Assembly (NCBI RefSeq): GCF_003270085.1
Contig: NZ_QFDQ01000050.1
Location: forward strand, 1 to 49,478
Source of the DNA: Streptomyces triticisoli
Lineage (GTDB): Bacteria > Actinomycetota > Actinomycetes > Streptomycetales > Streptomycetaceae
Direction of reading: 5' to 3'
Length of the DNA: 49,478 nucleotides
The notes beneath the pieces were generated by a model. It was not told the DNA's origin. It saw nothing but the letters and a program-made list of their open reading frames with translations, and made no database searches. Every line of letters begins with the position of its first letter. The stretch's first letter is position 1. Shown here one piece after another: positions 12,196 to 19,412 of this stretch. A program made the translations under genes and the position numbers.

Positions 12196-12274
12196 GGTGT
12201 GATCCGTCCGGCGTAGCGTGTTTCTTGGCTGCCAATTCATCCCTTTTTCGGCGTGATTCATCCGGCATAGCGTG
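12196..12274 (+). promoter_or_regulatory. Two 25-bp direct repeats before the PQQ-dehydrogenase operon
   Basis: Two near-identical 25-base units, consensus starting GGYGTGATYCRTCCGG and ending TAGCGTG, lie at 12196-12220 and 12250-12274, 54 bases apart. Only a few positions differ, all transitions. Between them is a perfect palindrome, TTGGCTGCCAA (12225-12235), followed by a short CTTTTTC tract. The region from 12137 to 12447 contains no other gene. The repeats are on the same face in tandem, as expected for duplicated promoters or for a regulator such as the upstream LytTR protein, and would drive the cupredoxin-like, dehydrogenase and pqq genes. Function is inferred from position. Confidence 0.6.
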
Positions 12275-12447
12275 CTCCTCGAACACCGATTCCAGCCGGG
12301 CATCAGGCGACGCGAAAAGGAAATTTCGAGGCCGATTCCGGAGAACATTTTCCGAGCGGAGGTGTGCAGCCGGCCGCGATGCGCTGCCGTCAGCGCGGCC
12401 GACGCGAAATGGACATGGAGATTCGGGCTGAGGAGAGTGAAGCCCCG

Positions 12448-12909
12448 ATGACGACCGCGCAGGAGCGAACCGACCTGCTGAACAAGATCGGGTTGGCCGC
12501 ACAGAACAAAGCAACGCTGGGTCAGGTGCTGGGAACCGGAAGCATTGGGCAGGCCACCGAGGGACCGGAAGGCCGTATGCAGGCCACCATCCGTATCCAC
12601 CCGGATGAGCTGACCTGGGATCCCTCTATTCTGGTCATGCCCCATGGAGGCGATATCGAACTCGAACTCGTCAATGACGACAAGAACACGCACTGCGCGC
12701 TCCTGCCGAGCAATGGCGACCGGAAGTTCATCTGGCTGGTGAACCATTCGCGAGGACGGGCGCACCTCAACCTCGACGGGCCGGGCTACTACTGGTTCAG
12801 CTCGCCCACCGGCAATGACGAGGGCCGAGGACTGACCGGGGCCATCGTCGTCATGGGGGACGTTCCGCCGGAGGCTCGCCTCGACCGTCCCGAACAGCCG
12901 CGGCCGTAG
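12448..12909 (+). CDS. Cupredoxin-like small protein paired with PQQ dehydrogenase
   Basis: About 153 residues from the preferred ATG at 12448 (MTTAQERTDLLNKIG); an in-frame ATG at 12364 would add 28 residues but has no ribosome-binding site, while GAGGAG lies 12 bases before 12448. The second half has a cupredoxin-like beta-sandwich pattern: LVMPHGGDIELELVNDD, KNTHCALLPSNGD, then GPGYYWFSSPTGND and a final GAIVVMGDV strand. A histidine is kept in NTHC, but the usual Cys-x-His-x-Met copper loop is replaced by YYWFSSP, so a normal type 1 copper site is doubtful. No signal peptide. It lies 14 bases before the dehydrogenase and may be its electron-transfer partner or a stabilising subunit. The gene is visibly less GC-rich than its neighbours. 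Confidence 0.6.
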   Translation: MTTAQERTDLLNKIGLAAQNKATLGQVLGTGSIGQATEGPEGRMQATIRIHPDELTWDPSILVMPHGGDIELELVNDDKNTHCALLPSNGDRKFIWLVNHSRGRAHLNLDGPGYYWFSSPTGNDEGRGLTGAIVVMGDVPPEARLDRPEQPRP

Positions 12910-12923
12910 GTAAGGAGGAGGCA

Positions 12924-14624
12924 ATGACCGTTCAGTACGTGGACGCGGGTGAGGCCGTCGACCAGGGAGTCCTGAACTACAAGACCCCTGGAGGAGATGT
13001 CGCGCCGCCGGTGGTAGCCGGCGTCAACTACGAGCGCATCCTCAATGCCCGCGAGGAGCCCCAGAACTGGCTCACCTACTACGGCGCCTACAACGGGCAG
13101 CGGTACAGCCCGCTGGACCAGGTCAACACGGAGAACGTCAAGCACCTCGTCCCCGCATGGGTCTTCCAGGCCGGCACGACCGGCCTGATCGCGGGCGCGT
13201 CGACCTACTCGTTCGAGGCCGCCCCGATCGTCGTCGACGGGGTCATGTTCCTCTCCGGCTGGGACGGCTGGGTCTGGGCCCTCAACGCGAAGACGGGTGT
13301 GGAGATCTGGCGGTACAAGCATGCGGTCCCCTTCGACGTGTCCCTGTGCTGCGGAAACGTGAACCGTGGGGTCGCCGTGGCTCAGGGGAAGGTCTTCTTC
13401 GTCACGGCGAATGCTCGTGTGCTCGCGCTCGACGCCACCACCGGCAAGCGGGTCTGGGACAAGACCTACGGAGACGTCCGGGCCGGGGAGAGCGCCACGC
13501 TCGCCCCGCTGGTCGTGAAGAACATGGTCATCGTCGGGAGTTCCGGCGGCGAGTTCGGCGTACGCGGTCACCTCGACGCGTTCGACCTCGAGACCGGCGA
13601 GCACCAGTGGCGCTGCTACACGGTGCCGAAGCCCGGGGAGCCCGGATCGGAGACCTGGCCCGCCGACGGCGAGGCCTGGGCACGGGGAGGAGCGAACCCC
13701 TGGATCACCGGCACCTTCGACCCGGAGACGAACCTGCTGTACATCGGCACCGGCAACCCGGCGCCCGACTTCGACGGAGAGGTCCGCCAGGGCGACAACC
13801 TCTTCACCGACAGCATCGTCGCCGTCGACGTGGACAGCGGTCAGATCCGCTGGCACTACCAGTGCACCCCGCACGACGTGTGGGACTACGACAGCATCGC
13901 CGAGTGCATCCTGTTCGAGCAGGACGGGCGCAAACTACTCGGACACTTCGACAAGAACGGCTACTTCTTCGTCCTTGACCGCACGAACGGCGAGAGGGTC
14001 CAGATCACCCCCTTCGTGGACCGCATCACCTGGGGAGCGATCACGCGGGACGGCCAGGTGACGGCCAAGGTGTACCCGGACAAGGAGGGGGAACCGGTCC
14101 ACTTCTACCCGGGTCCGGCCGGCGCCAAGGAATGGACCCACGCGGCCTACAGCCCGAAGACCGGGCTCTTCTACGTCCCGGTCCAGGACACCGGCGCCAC
14201 GGCCACCCGGCGGCGCCGGGAGTTCAAGGAGAGCATTCCGTACTGGGGCGCGGGCGTTCAGGTGGACATCGAGGACATGGCGGGGTCCATCAGCGCGTTT
14301 GACGCGAGCGGCGAGGAGAAGTGGCGCTGCCGCAACGACCTCCCGATGTGCGCCTCGGTGCTGGCCACCGGCGGTGACCTGGTGTTCGCCGGCAAACCCT
14401 CCGGGGAGTTCATGGCGCTCGACGCCCGCACCGGAGAGACGCTGTGGCAGTTCCAGTGCGGAAGCGGCCACCACAGCAGCCCGACCACCTACATGGTCGA
14501 CGGCAGGCAGTACATCGCCGTGCCGGTCGGCTGGGGCGGATGGGCCGAGGGGTTCCTCCCCGGCATGCTCGGCGCGGGGCACGGAAGCGCCCTGCTCACC
14601 TTCGCCCTCCCGGAATCGTCGTAG
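12924..14624 (+). CDS. PQQ-dependent alcohol dehydrogenase, lanthanide-type signature
   Basis: A 566-residue eight-bladed quinoprotein of the methanol/ethanol dehydrogenase family. Seen: NWLTYYGAYNGQRYSPLDQVN at the N-terminus, the adjacent cysteine pair Cys142-Cys143 in LCCGNVNRG that forms the disulfide ring over PQQ, repeated propeller W-motifs such as DATTGKRVWD and DARTGETLWQ, and the catalytic aspartate Asp321 in HDVWDYDS. Two residues on, Asp323 supplies the extra acidic ligand (Asp-Tyr-Asp) that separates lanthanide-dependent enzymes (XoxF, PedH, ExaF) from calcium enzymes, which carry Ala or another small residue there. There is no signal peptide, although known relatives are periplasmic. 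The start at 12924 follows a strong AAGGAGGAGG. Substrate (methanol, ethanol or other alcohol) cannot be decided. Confidence 0.9.
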   Translation: MTVQYVDAGEAVDQGVLNYKTPGGDVAPPVVAGVNYERILNAREEPQNWLTYYGAYNGQRYSPLDQVNTENVKHLVPAWVFQAGTTGLIAGASTYSFEAAPIVVDGVMFLSGWDGWVWALNAKTGVEIWRYKHAVPFDVSLCCGNVNRGVAVAQGKVFFVTANARVLALDATTGKRVWDKTYGDVRAGESATLAPLVVKNMVIVGSSGGEFGVRGHLDAFDLETGEHQWRCYTVPKPGEPGSETWPADGEAWARGGANPWITGTFDPETNLLYIGTGNPAPDFDGEVRQGDNLFTDSIVAVDVDSGQIRWHYQCTPHDVWDYDSIAECILFEQDGRKLLGHFDKNGYFFVLDRTNGERVQITPFVDRITWGAITRDGQVTAKVYPDKEGEPVHFYPGPAGAKEWTHAAYSPKTGLFYVPVQDTGATATRRRREFKESIPYWGAGVQVDIEDMAGSISAFDASGEEKWRCRNDLPMCASVLATGGDLVFAGKPSGEFMALDARTGETLWQFQCGSGHHSSPTTYMVDGRQYIAVPVGWGGWAEGFLPGMLGAGHGSALLTFALPESS

Positions 14625-14692
14625 CGCGTGACGACCCGACCGGAGCCGAGCCTGCCGCAGTTCCGGCAGGCGGGCAGAGAGGAGGTGAATCC

Positions 14693-14788
14693 ATGGAGTC
14701 CCAGCTCGTTGTGTGGGAGACGCCCGAGTTCGACGAGATCGCGGTCGCGGCCGAGGTGACCATGTACGTCGCTCGGCTGGAGGAGTAG
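14693..14788 (+). CDS. pqqA: PQQ precursor peptide PqqA
   Basis: A 31-residue peptide starting at ATG 14693 behind a strong GAGGAGG. It contains EVTMYVARLEE near its C-terminus: the Glu-x3-Tyr pair in EVTMY is the exact substrate pair that PqqE crosslinks to form the PQQ skeleton. The N-terminal half (WETPEFDEIAV) is the leader that PqqD binds. Slightly longer than the 23-24 residues of classic PqqA but within the range of the family. It stands first in a pqqABCDE order, which makes the identification secure. Confidence 0.9.
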   Translation: MESQLVVWETPEFDEIAVAAEVTMYVARLEE

Positions 14789-14916
14789 AGGACCAGCGGA
14801 CGTGGGACGGCGCCGGACCTGGTCCGGCGCCTCCGACGGCTCGAGACGGCCACGGGCTGCCGGGCCGGCGACGGACCCGGATCTTCGATGAACGGTTCGA
14901 CGAACGGAGTGCCGGC

Positions 14917-15804
14917 GTGTTGCTGCGCGTGCTGGGTTCGGCGGCGGGGGGCGGCTCCCCGCAGTGGAACTGCGGCTGCCCGGTGTGCGCCGCGGTCCGC
15001 TCCCGGGCCGGCATCCCGCGCACCCAGTCGTCGGTCGCGGTCAGCGCCGACCGCCGCCGGTGGTTCCTCATCAACGCCTCGCCCGACGTCCGCACCCAGA
15101 TCGAGGCCTTCCCCGGTCTGCACCCGCGCGACGACCGGGCGACACCGCTGGAGGCGGTACTGCTCACCGACGCCGAGCTGGACCACACGCTGGGCCTGCT
15201 TCTGCTGCGCGAGGCCCGCGCCCTGCGGCTGTACGCCACGCCGGCGGTGCGCGAGACCCTGTGCACCGGCTCGGGGATTCTGCGCACGCTCGAGCGCTAC
15301 TGCCCGGTCGAGTGGCGGGCGGTGACCCCCGGCGCCGGCCTCGCCCTGGCGGACGGGCTGTCCTGCCGGGCGTTCGACGTGCCCACCAGCAAGCGCGACC
15401 GGTTCGGAGCCGGGGTGGGCCACGGCCGTGTCGTGGGCTACCGGCTGACCGACGAGCGCAGCGGGGGGACGCTGGTGTACCTGCCGGGGGTGCAGTCACT
15501 GACGCCGGAGCTGCGCGCGGAGATCAAGGGCTGCGCATGCCTGCTGATCGACGGGACCTGCTGGCGCGACGACGAACTCGTACGGCTCGGCCTGGCCGGC
15601 AGGACGTCCCGGGAGATGGGCCACCTGCCCATCGGCGGCCCGGACGGCAGCCTGGCGCAGCTCCCGTCGCTGGGCATGGGGCGGACGGTCTTCGTGCACA
15701 TGAACAACACCAACCCGGTCCTCCTGGAGGACACACCCGAGCGGCGTACCGTGGAGGAGAGCGGCATGGAAGTGGCCATGGACGGCCTCGAGGTCCAGGT
15801 GTAG
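14917..15804 (+). CDS. pqqB: PQQ biosynthesis protein PqqB
   Basis: A 295-residue metallo-beta-lactamase-fold protein needed for PQQ synthesis; PqqB homologues are iron-dependent hydroxylases acting on the Glu-Tyr precursor. The family start [20 protein letters not shown] is at the N-terminus and contains the zinc-binding cysteines. Also seen: [34 protein letters not shown] (metal-binding aspartate and histidine), [20 protein letters not shown] and [10 protein letters not shown]. The start is GTG at 14917, giving the conserved N-terminus directly, with GGAG seven bases before it. pqqC begins four bases after its stop. Confidence 0.93.
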   Translation: MLLRVLGSAAGGGSPQWNCGCPVCAAVRSRAGIPRTQSSVAVSADRRRWFLINASPDVRTQIEAFPGLHPRDDRATPLEAVLLTDAELDHTLGLLLLREARALRLYATPAVRETLCTGSGILRTLERYCPVEWRAVTPGAGLALADGLSCRAFDVPTSKRDRFGAGVGHGRVVGYRLTDERSGGTLVYLPGVQSLTPELRAEIKGCACLLIDGTCWRDDELVRLGLAGRTSREMGHLPIGGPDGSLAQLPSLGMGRTVFVHMNNTNPVLLEDTPERRTVEESGMEVAMDGLEVQV

Positions 15805-15808
15805 AGCC

Positions 15809-16516
15809 GTGACGACAACGACGACGACAACCACGGGAACCGGAGCCGACGGCTTCGTCGAGGCGCTGCGGGCCCACTCGCGGCGGTACCACGACCAGCA
15901 CCCGTTCCACGTCCGGATGAACGCCGGCCGGCTGAGCCGCCGGCAGCTCCGGGGCTGGGTGGCCAACCGCTTCTACTACCAGGAGAACATCCCCCGCAAG
16001 GACGCCGCGATCCTTTCCAACTGCCCCGACCTGGAGGTCCGCCGCCGCTGGATCCGGCGGATCGTCGACCACGACGGCACCGCCGCCGGCGAGGGCGGCG
16101 TCGAGGCGTGGCTGCGCCTCGGCGAGGCCACCGGGCTGACCCGCGAGGAGGTCCGGGACCACCGGCATCTGGTACCCGGGGTGCGGTTCGCCGTCGACGC
16201 CTACGTGAACTTCGCCCGGACCCGCCCGTGGGTGGAGGCGGTGGCGTCCTCGCTCACCGAGCTGTTCGCGCCCGACCTGATGGCGGCGCGGCTGGCCGCG
16301 TTCGAGCGGTGGTACCCGTGGATCGACCCCAAGGGCCTCGCCTACTTCCGCGCCCGCCTGGAGCAGGCCCCCCGCGACTGCGAGCACGCCCTCGAGGTGG
16401 TCACCGCGCACTGCCTCTCCGCCGAGTCCCAGGCGCGCGCCGTAGACGCACTGTCGTTCAAGTGCGACGTCCTGTGGAGTCTGATGGACGCCATCGACCA
16501 GGCCTATCCGGAGTGA
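15809..16516 (+). CDS. pqqC: Pyrroloquinoline-quinone synthase PqqC
   Basis: A 235-residue PqqC, the cofactorless oxidase that carries out the last ring closure and eight-electron oxidation giving PQQ, with oxygen consumed and hydrogen peroxide released. Seen: the [19 protein letters not shown] helix, [28 protein letters not shown], and the helical C-terminus ending [14 protein letters not shown], all typical of the TENA/PqqC fold. The start is GTG at 15809, followed by an unusual run of eight threonine codons; an alternative start cannot be excluded, but none lies close enough. The peroxide released here is one possible reason for katG in the same cluster. Confidence 0.93.
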   Translation: MTTTTTTTTGTGADGFVEALRAHSRRYHDQHPFHVRMNAGRLSRRQLRGWVANRFYYQENIPRKDAAILSNCPDLEVRRRWIRRIVDHDGTAAGEGGVEAWLRLGEATGLTREEVRDHRHLVPGVRFAVDAYVNFARTRPWVEAVASSLTELFAPDLMAARLAAFERWYPWIDPKGLAYFRARLEQAPRDCEHALEVVTAHCLSAESQARAVDALSFKCDVLWSLMDAIDQAYPE

Positions 16517-16521
16517 CCACC

Positions 16522-16866
16522 ATGGACCCGACCCACACCGGAACGCCCCGGACCGCAATGTCCCGGACCGGAAACAGGACCCGACCCGGCGTCGGGGTGT
16601 CCTCCTCGGACCGGCCCCGGCTGGCGCGCCATGTCCGGCTGACCTTCTGCCGGACCAGGCAGCGTCAGGTCCTGCAGCTCCCCGAGACGGTGGTGGTGCT
16701 GAACGGCAGCGGCGCGGACATCCTCCAGCTGTGCGACGGGCGGCACACCGTGGCCGAGATCGTGTCCGAGCTGGGCGCGCGCTACCAGACCGTCCCCGAC
16801 GAAGAGGTGCGGCAGTTCCTGACCCGGCTCGTCGCCCGGCGCTGGGTGGAGTTCGACGATGGATAG
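16522..16866 (+). CDS. pqqD: PQQ peptide chaperone PqqD
   Basis: About 114 residues. The C-terminal ~85 form the PqqD (RRE) fold that holds PqqA for PqqE: RPRLARHVRLTFCRTRQRQ, LQLPETVVVLNGSGADIL, LCDGRHTVAEIVSEL and FLTRLVARRWVEF. ATG at 16522 has GGAG eight bases upstream and is preferred; a GTG at 16513 overlapping the pqqC stop is an alternative. The first ~25 residues (TGTPRTAMSRTGNRTRPG) are not part of the conserved domain. The 3' end overlaps pqqE by eight bases, so the chaperone and the radical SAM enzyme are co-translated. Confidence 0.9.
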   Translation: MDPTHTGTPRTAMSRTGNRTRPGVGVSSSDRPRLARHVRLTFCRTRQRQVLQLPETVVVLNGSGADILQLCDGRHTVAEIVSELGARYQTVPDEEVRQFLTRLVARRWVEFDDG

Positions 16867-17998
16867 CCCGTTCGGACTGCTCGCCGAGCTCACCTACCGC
16901 TGCCCGCTGGCCTGCCCGTACTGCTCCAACCCGCTGAACATGGCCGGCTACCAGGACGAGCTGTCCACCGGCGAGTGGCGGCGGGTTCTGGCCGAGGCCG
17001 GCGACCTGGGGATTCTGCAGTGCCACCTGTCCGGCGGGGAACCGCTGCTGCGGCGCGACCTGATGGAGATCGTGGCGGACGCCCACGGCCTGGGCCTCTA
17101 CACCAACCTCATCACCAGCGCCCTCGGGCTCTCGCGTCCGAGGGCCGAGCAGCTGCGGGCCGCCGGCCTGGACCACGTGCAGATCAGCATCCAGGCCGAT
17201 GAGCGGACCGTGTCCGACCGGATCGCCGGAACCCCGTCCTTCGAACGCAAGATCGAGGCGATGGGTGTGGTCAAGGAGCTGGGCTGGCCGCTCACCGTGA
17301 ACGTGGTGCTGCACCGGTACAACATCGACCGCGTCGCCGAGGTACTCGCTCTGGCCGAGGAGGTGGGCGCCGACCGGCTGGAGCTGGCCAACACCCAGTA
17401 CTACGGCTGGGCCTGGCGAAACCGCGACGCGCTGCTGCCGAGCCGGGCCCAGCTCGAGGCGGCCGAGGCCGTCGTACGGGCCGCCCGCGAGCGGTTGCGG
17501 GACCGCATGGACGTCATCTACATCATCCCCGACTACTACAGCCGCTACCCGAAGCCCTGCATGGGCGGCTGGGCCTCCCGGCAGCTGACCGTGACGCCGA
17601 ACGGTGACGTCCTGCCCTGCCCGGCCGCCCAGTCCCTGCCGTTGCCGCGGGCCAGCGTGCGGGAGGACTCCCTGGAGCGGATCTGGGCCGAGTCCCCGGT
17701 GATGACCGCGTTCCGGGGGACCGACTGGATGCCGGAGCCCTGCCGGAGCTGCCCCCGGCGGGAGGTGGACTTCGGCGGGTGCCGCTGCCAGGCGTTCCTG
17801 CTCACGGGCGACGCCGCCCGCACCGACCCGGTCTGCCACCTCTCGCCCGACCACGATCTGGTCGCCCGGGCGGTCGAGGCCGCCAACGTCGACTCGCGGG
17901 CCGGCGGTCCTCCGCTGATCCCCCGCCCGCACCAGGTTCGCCCGCACCGGGTTCGCCGACCGGGTGGAGCGGGCCGGTCCGTTCCCGGGGGCGAGTGA
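16859..17998 (+). CDS. pqqE: PqqA peptide cyclase PqqE (radical SAM)
   Basis: A 379-residue radical SAM enzyme that joins the Glu and Tyr side chains of PqqA by a carbon-carbon bond. The N-terminal cluster motif Cys-x3-Cys-x2-Cys is in YRCPLACPYCSNPL, followed by LHLSGGEP-like CHLSGGEPLLRRDL. The SPASM domain with auxiliary iron-sulfur cysteines follows: KPCMGGWASRQLTVTPNG, VLPCPAAQSLP, CRSCPRREVDFGGCRCQA and DPVCHLSPDHD. The start ATG at 16859 overlaps pqqD. The C-terminal ~35 residues (PHQVRPHRVRRPGG and on) are a basic, repetitive tail from a short DNA duplication around 17925-17955 and are probably not part of the catalytic fold. Confidence 0.94.
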   Translation: MDSPFGLLAELTYRCPLACPYCSNPLNMAGYQDELSTGEWRRVLAEAGDLGILQCHLSGGEPLLRRDLMEIVADAHGLGLYTNLITSALGLSRPRAEQLRAAGLDHVQISIQADERTVSDRIAGTPSFERKIEAMGVVKELGWPLTVNVVLHRYNIDRVAEVLALAEEVGADRLELANTQYYGWAWRNRDALLPSRAQLEAAEAVVRAARERLRDRMDVIYIIPDYYSRYPKPCMGGWASRQLTVTPNGDVLPCPAAQSLPLPRASVREDSLERIWAESPVMTAFRGTDWMPEPCRSCPRREVDFGGCRCQAFLLTGDAARTDPVCHLSPDHDLVARAVEAANVDSRAGGPPLIPRPHQVRPHRVRRPGGAGRSVPGGE

Positions 17999-18016
17999 GC
18001 GGGCCGGGGCCCTGCC

Positions 18017-18556
18017 CTAGCCGCCGAACACCAGCGGCAGCGCCACGGCGGCGATGATCAGGCTGACCCCGCTCAGCAGGTCCGCGCGGATCCGGACGAG
18101 GCTCGCCGCGGCCCGCCCGAGCCGCAGCCCGACCAGCGACATCACCGCCGTCATGGCGCCGAAGAGGGCGGCCGAGAACCAGGGCGAGAGCCCGAGCATC
18201 CCCAGGCTCGCCCCGGCGACCAGGTTGTCCAGGCTCAGCGTCAACGGGATGCCGAACAGCGCCCACGGGTGGTCCAACTCGTCCGGCTCGGGATTCCGAA
18301 GGGCCGAGATGACGAGGTAGAGACCGTATGCGCCGAGCGCGGCCGCGCCCACCAGATCGGCGATACCCCCGACGGCCTCCCCGATCCGGCGACCGATCAG
18401 CAGCCCGACCAGGGGCATCACCGCGTCCCACAGCCCAAAAGTCAGCGCGACCTGCATCGCGCGCTTCAGTCCGAATGGGACGGTGCCGAGCGCGATCGAC
18501 ACCCGGAAATTGTCCAGACTGAGTACAAAACCCAGGACCAGTATTTCCCAGATCAT
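18017..18556 (-). CDS. mntP: MntP-family manganese efflux pump
   Basis: A 179-residue inner-membrane protein of about six transmembrane helices built as two similar halves. Each half carries the DUF204 signature: VLSLDNFRVSIALG near the N-terminus and TLSLDNLVAGASLG in the middle, whose aspartates bind the exported metal. Family members pump Mn2+ out of the cell. It converges on pqqE with only 18 bases between the stops. Whether its nearness to the PQQ cluster is meaningful is unknown; metal balance next to a metal-dependent quinoprotein and KatG is suggestive but not evidence. Confidence 0.88.
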   Translation of the reverse strand: MIWEILVLGFVLSLDNFRVSIALGTVPFGLKRAMQVALTFGLWDAVMPLVGLLIGRRIGEAVGGIADLVGAAALGAYGLYLVISALRNPEPDELDHPWALFGIPLTLSLDNLVAGASLGMLGLSPWFSAALFGAMTAVMSLVGLRLGRAAASLVRIRADLLSGVSLIIAAVALPLVFGG

Positions 18557-18860
18557 GGCGACGTCACTGCCCGATGACGACCGGCACCGGCAGGAACGAC
18601 TTTACCTCGGCTAGCATTCGCCATAGTTGGATATCTTATCCCGGATGATCCGCGGAATAAACCCGACAAGTCGATTTCCGGCGGATTCTCGACATCTACT
18701 CACCCGACGGTGGCCCGTTCCCGGAAACACTCCCGCATCGACGGAAATCCGCCGGAGTCAGGAGTCGACTCCCGGACGATCCGGCGATCCGGCGGTCCGG
18801 ACAGTGGGATCGCGGAATTTCACCATTGTCGTTCGTCTTTTCAACATTCGGTACCGAGGG
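18557..18860. promoter_or_regulatory. Intergenic region with several inverted repeats upstream of mntP
   Basis: About 300 bases without a gene, noticeably richer in A/T than the surroundings. Several short inverted repeats are visible: GGATATCTTATCC (18629-18641), CGGATGATCCG (18643-18653), CGGAAATCCG (around 18740) and a cluster GGACGATCCGGCGATCCGG (around 18775-18795). They could be operators for mntP or parts of an untranslated leader. I looked for the yybP-ykoY manganese riboswitch core and did not find it. Confidence 0.4.
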
Positions 18861-19412
18861 TCAGCCGACCCGCGCGGCGAACGCCTCGTAGGCCCGGTCG
18901 TCGAAGAGGACGAACCTGACCTCCTCGACGTCGGTTCCGGTCCGTCCGACGGTCTCCACCGCGATGCGGGCCGCGTCGGTCACCGGCCAGCGGTAGACGC
19001 CGGTGGAGATCGCCGGGAAGGCGACCGTCCGTGCTCCGAGCCCGTCGGCGACGCGGAGGGACTCGCGGTAGCAGGAGGCGAGCAGGTGTGAGCGGTCCTC
19101 GGTGCGGCTGTGGACGGGGCCGACGGTGTGAATCACCCAGAGGGCGTCCAGCTCGCCGGCCGCCGTGGCGACCGCCTGGCCGGTGGGCAGACCGCTGCTG
19201 ATGGGGGTCCCCCCTACTCGAACGGAGTTGAGAGCTTGGGGGAGGGAGGCGCGCAGGGCGCGGCACTCCGCGAGGATCACGGGGCCGCCGCGGCGGTGGA
19301 TGGCGCCGTCGACGCCTCCGCCGCCGAGGAGGGAGGAGTTGGCGGCGTTGACGATCGCGTCGGCGCGCTGCCGGGTGATGTCGCCCTGGACGAGGGTGAT
19401 GAGGGTGGTCAT
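18861..19412 (-). CDS. Macrodomain protein (O-acetyl-ADP-ribose deacetylase-like)
   Basis: A 183-residue single macrodomain of the YmdB/MacroD type, which hydrolyses O-acetyl-ADP-ribose (the sirtuin product) or removes ADP-ribose from acidic residues. Motifs: [37 protein letters not shown] (ribose-binding loop), [29 protein letters not shown] and [11 protein letters not shown]. The sequence [15 protein letters not shown] in the middle is encoded by a dispersed palindromic repeat rather than by family sequence, between CRALRAS and the conserved TGQAVAT. The ATG at 19412 overlaps the stop of the FAD oxidoreductase by ATGA, so the two are co-translated. Confidence 0.92.
   Translation of the reverse strand: MTTLITLVQGDITRQRADAIVNAANSSLLGGGGVDGAIHRRGGPVILAECRALRASLPQALNSVRVGGTPISSGLPTGQAVATAAGELDALWVIHTVGPVHSRTEDRSHLLASCYRESLRVADGLGARTVAFPAISTGVYRWPVTDAARIAVETVGRTGTDVEEVRFVLFDDRAYEAFAARVG
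19201..19247. repeat. Dispersed palindromic element inside the macrodomain gene
   Basis: On the plus strand it starts ATGGGGGTCCCCCC and ends TGGGGGAGGG, with a middle containing CTCGAACGGAGTTGAGAGC. Its reverse complement has the same two ends as the element inside ogt at 6300-6343. The insertion keeps the reading frame of the host gene. Confidence 0.75.

Noticed and set aside
18557..18860. yybP-ykoY manganese riboswitch in front of mntP
   Set aside because: The gene and distance fit, but the conserved core and paired GGGGAGUAG-like segment were not found on either strand.
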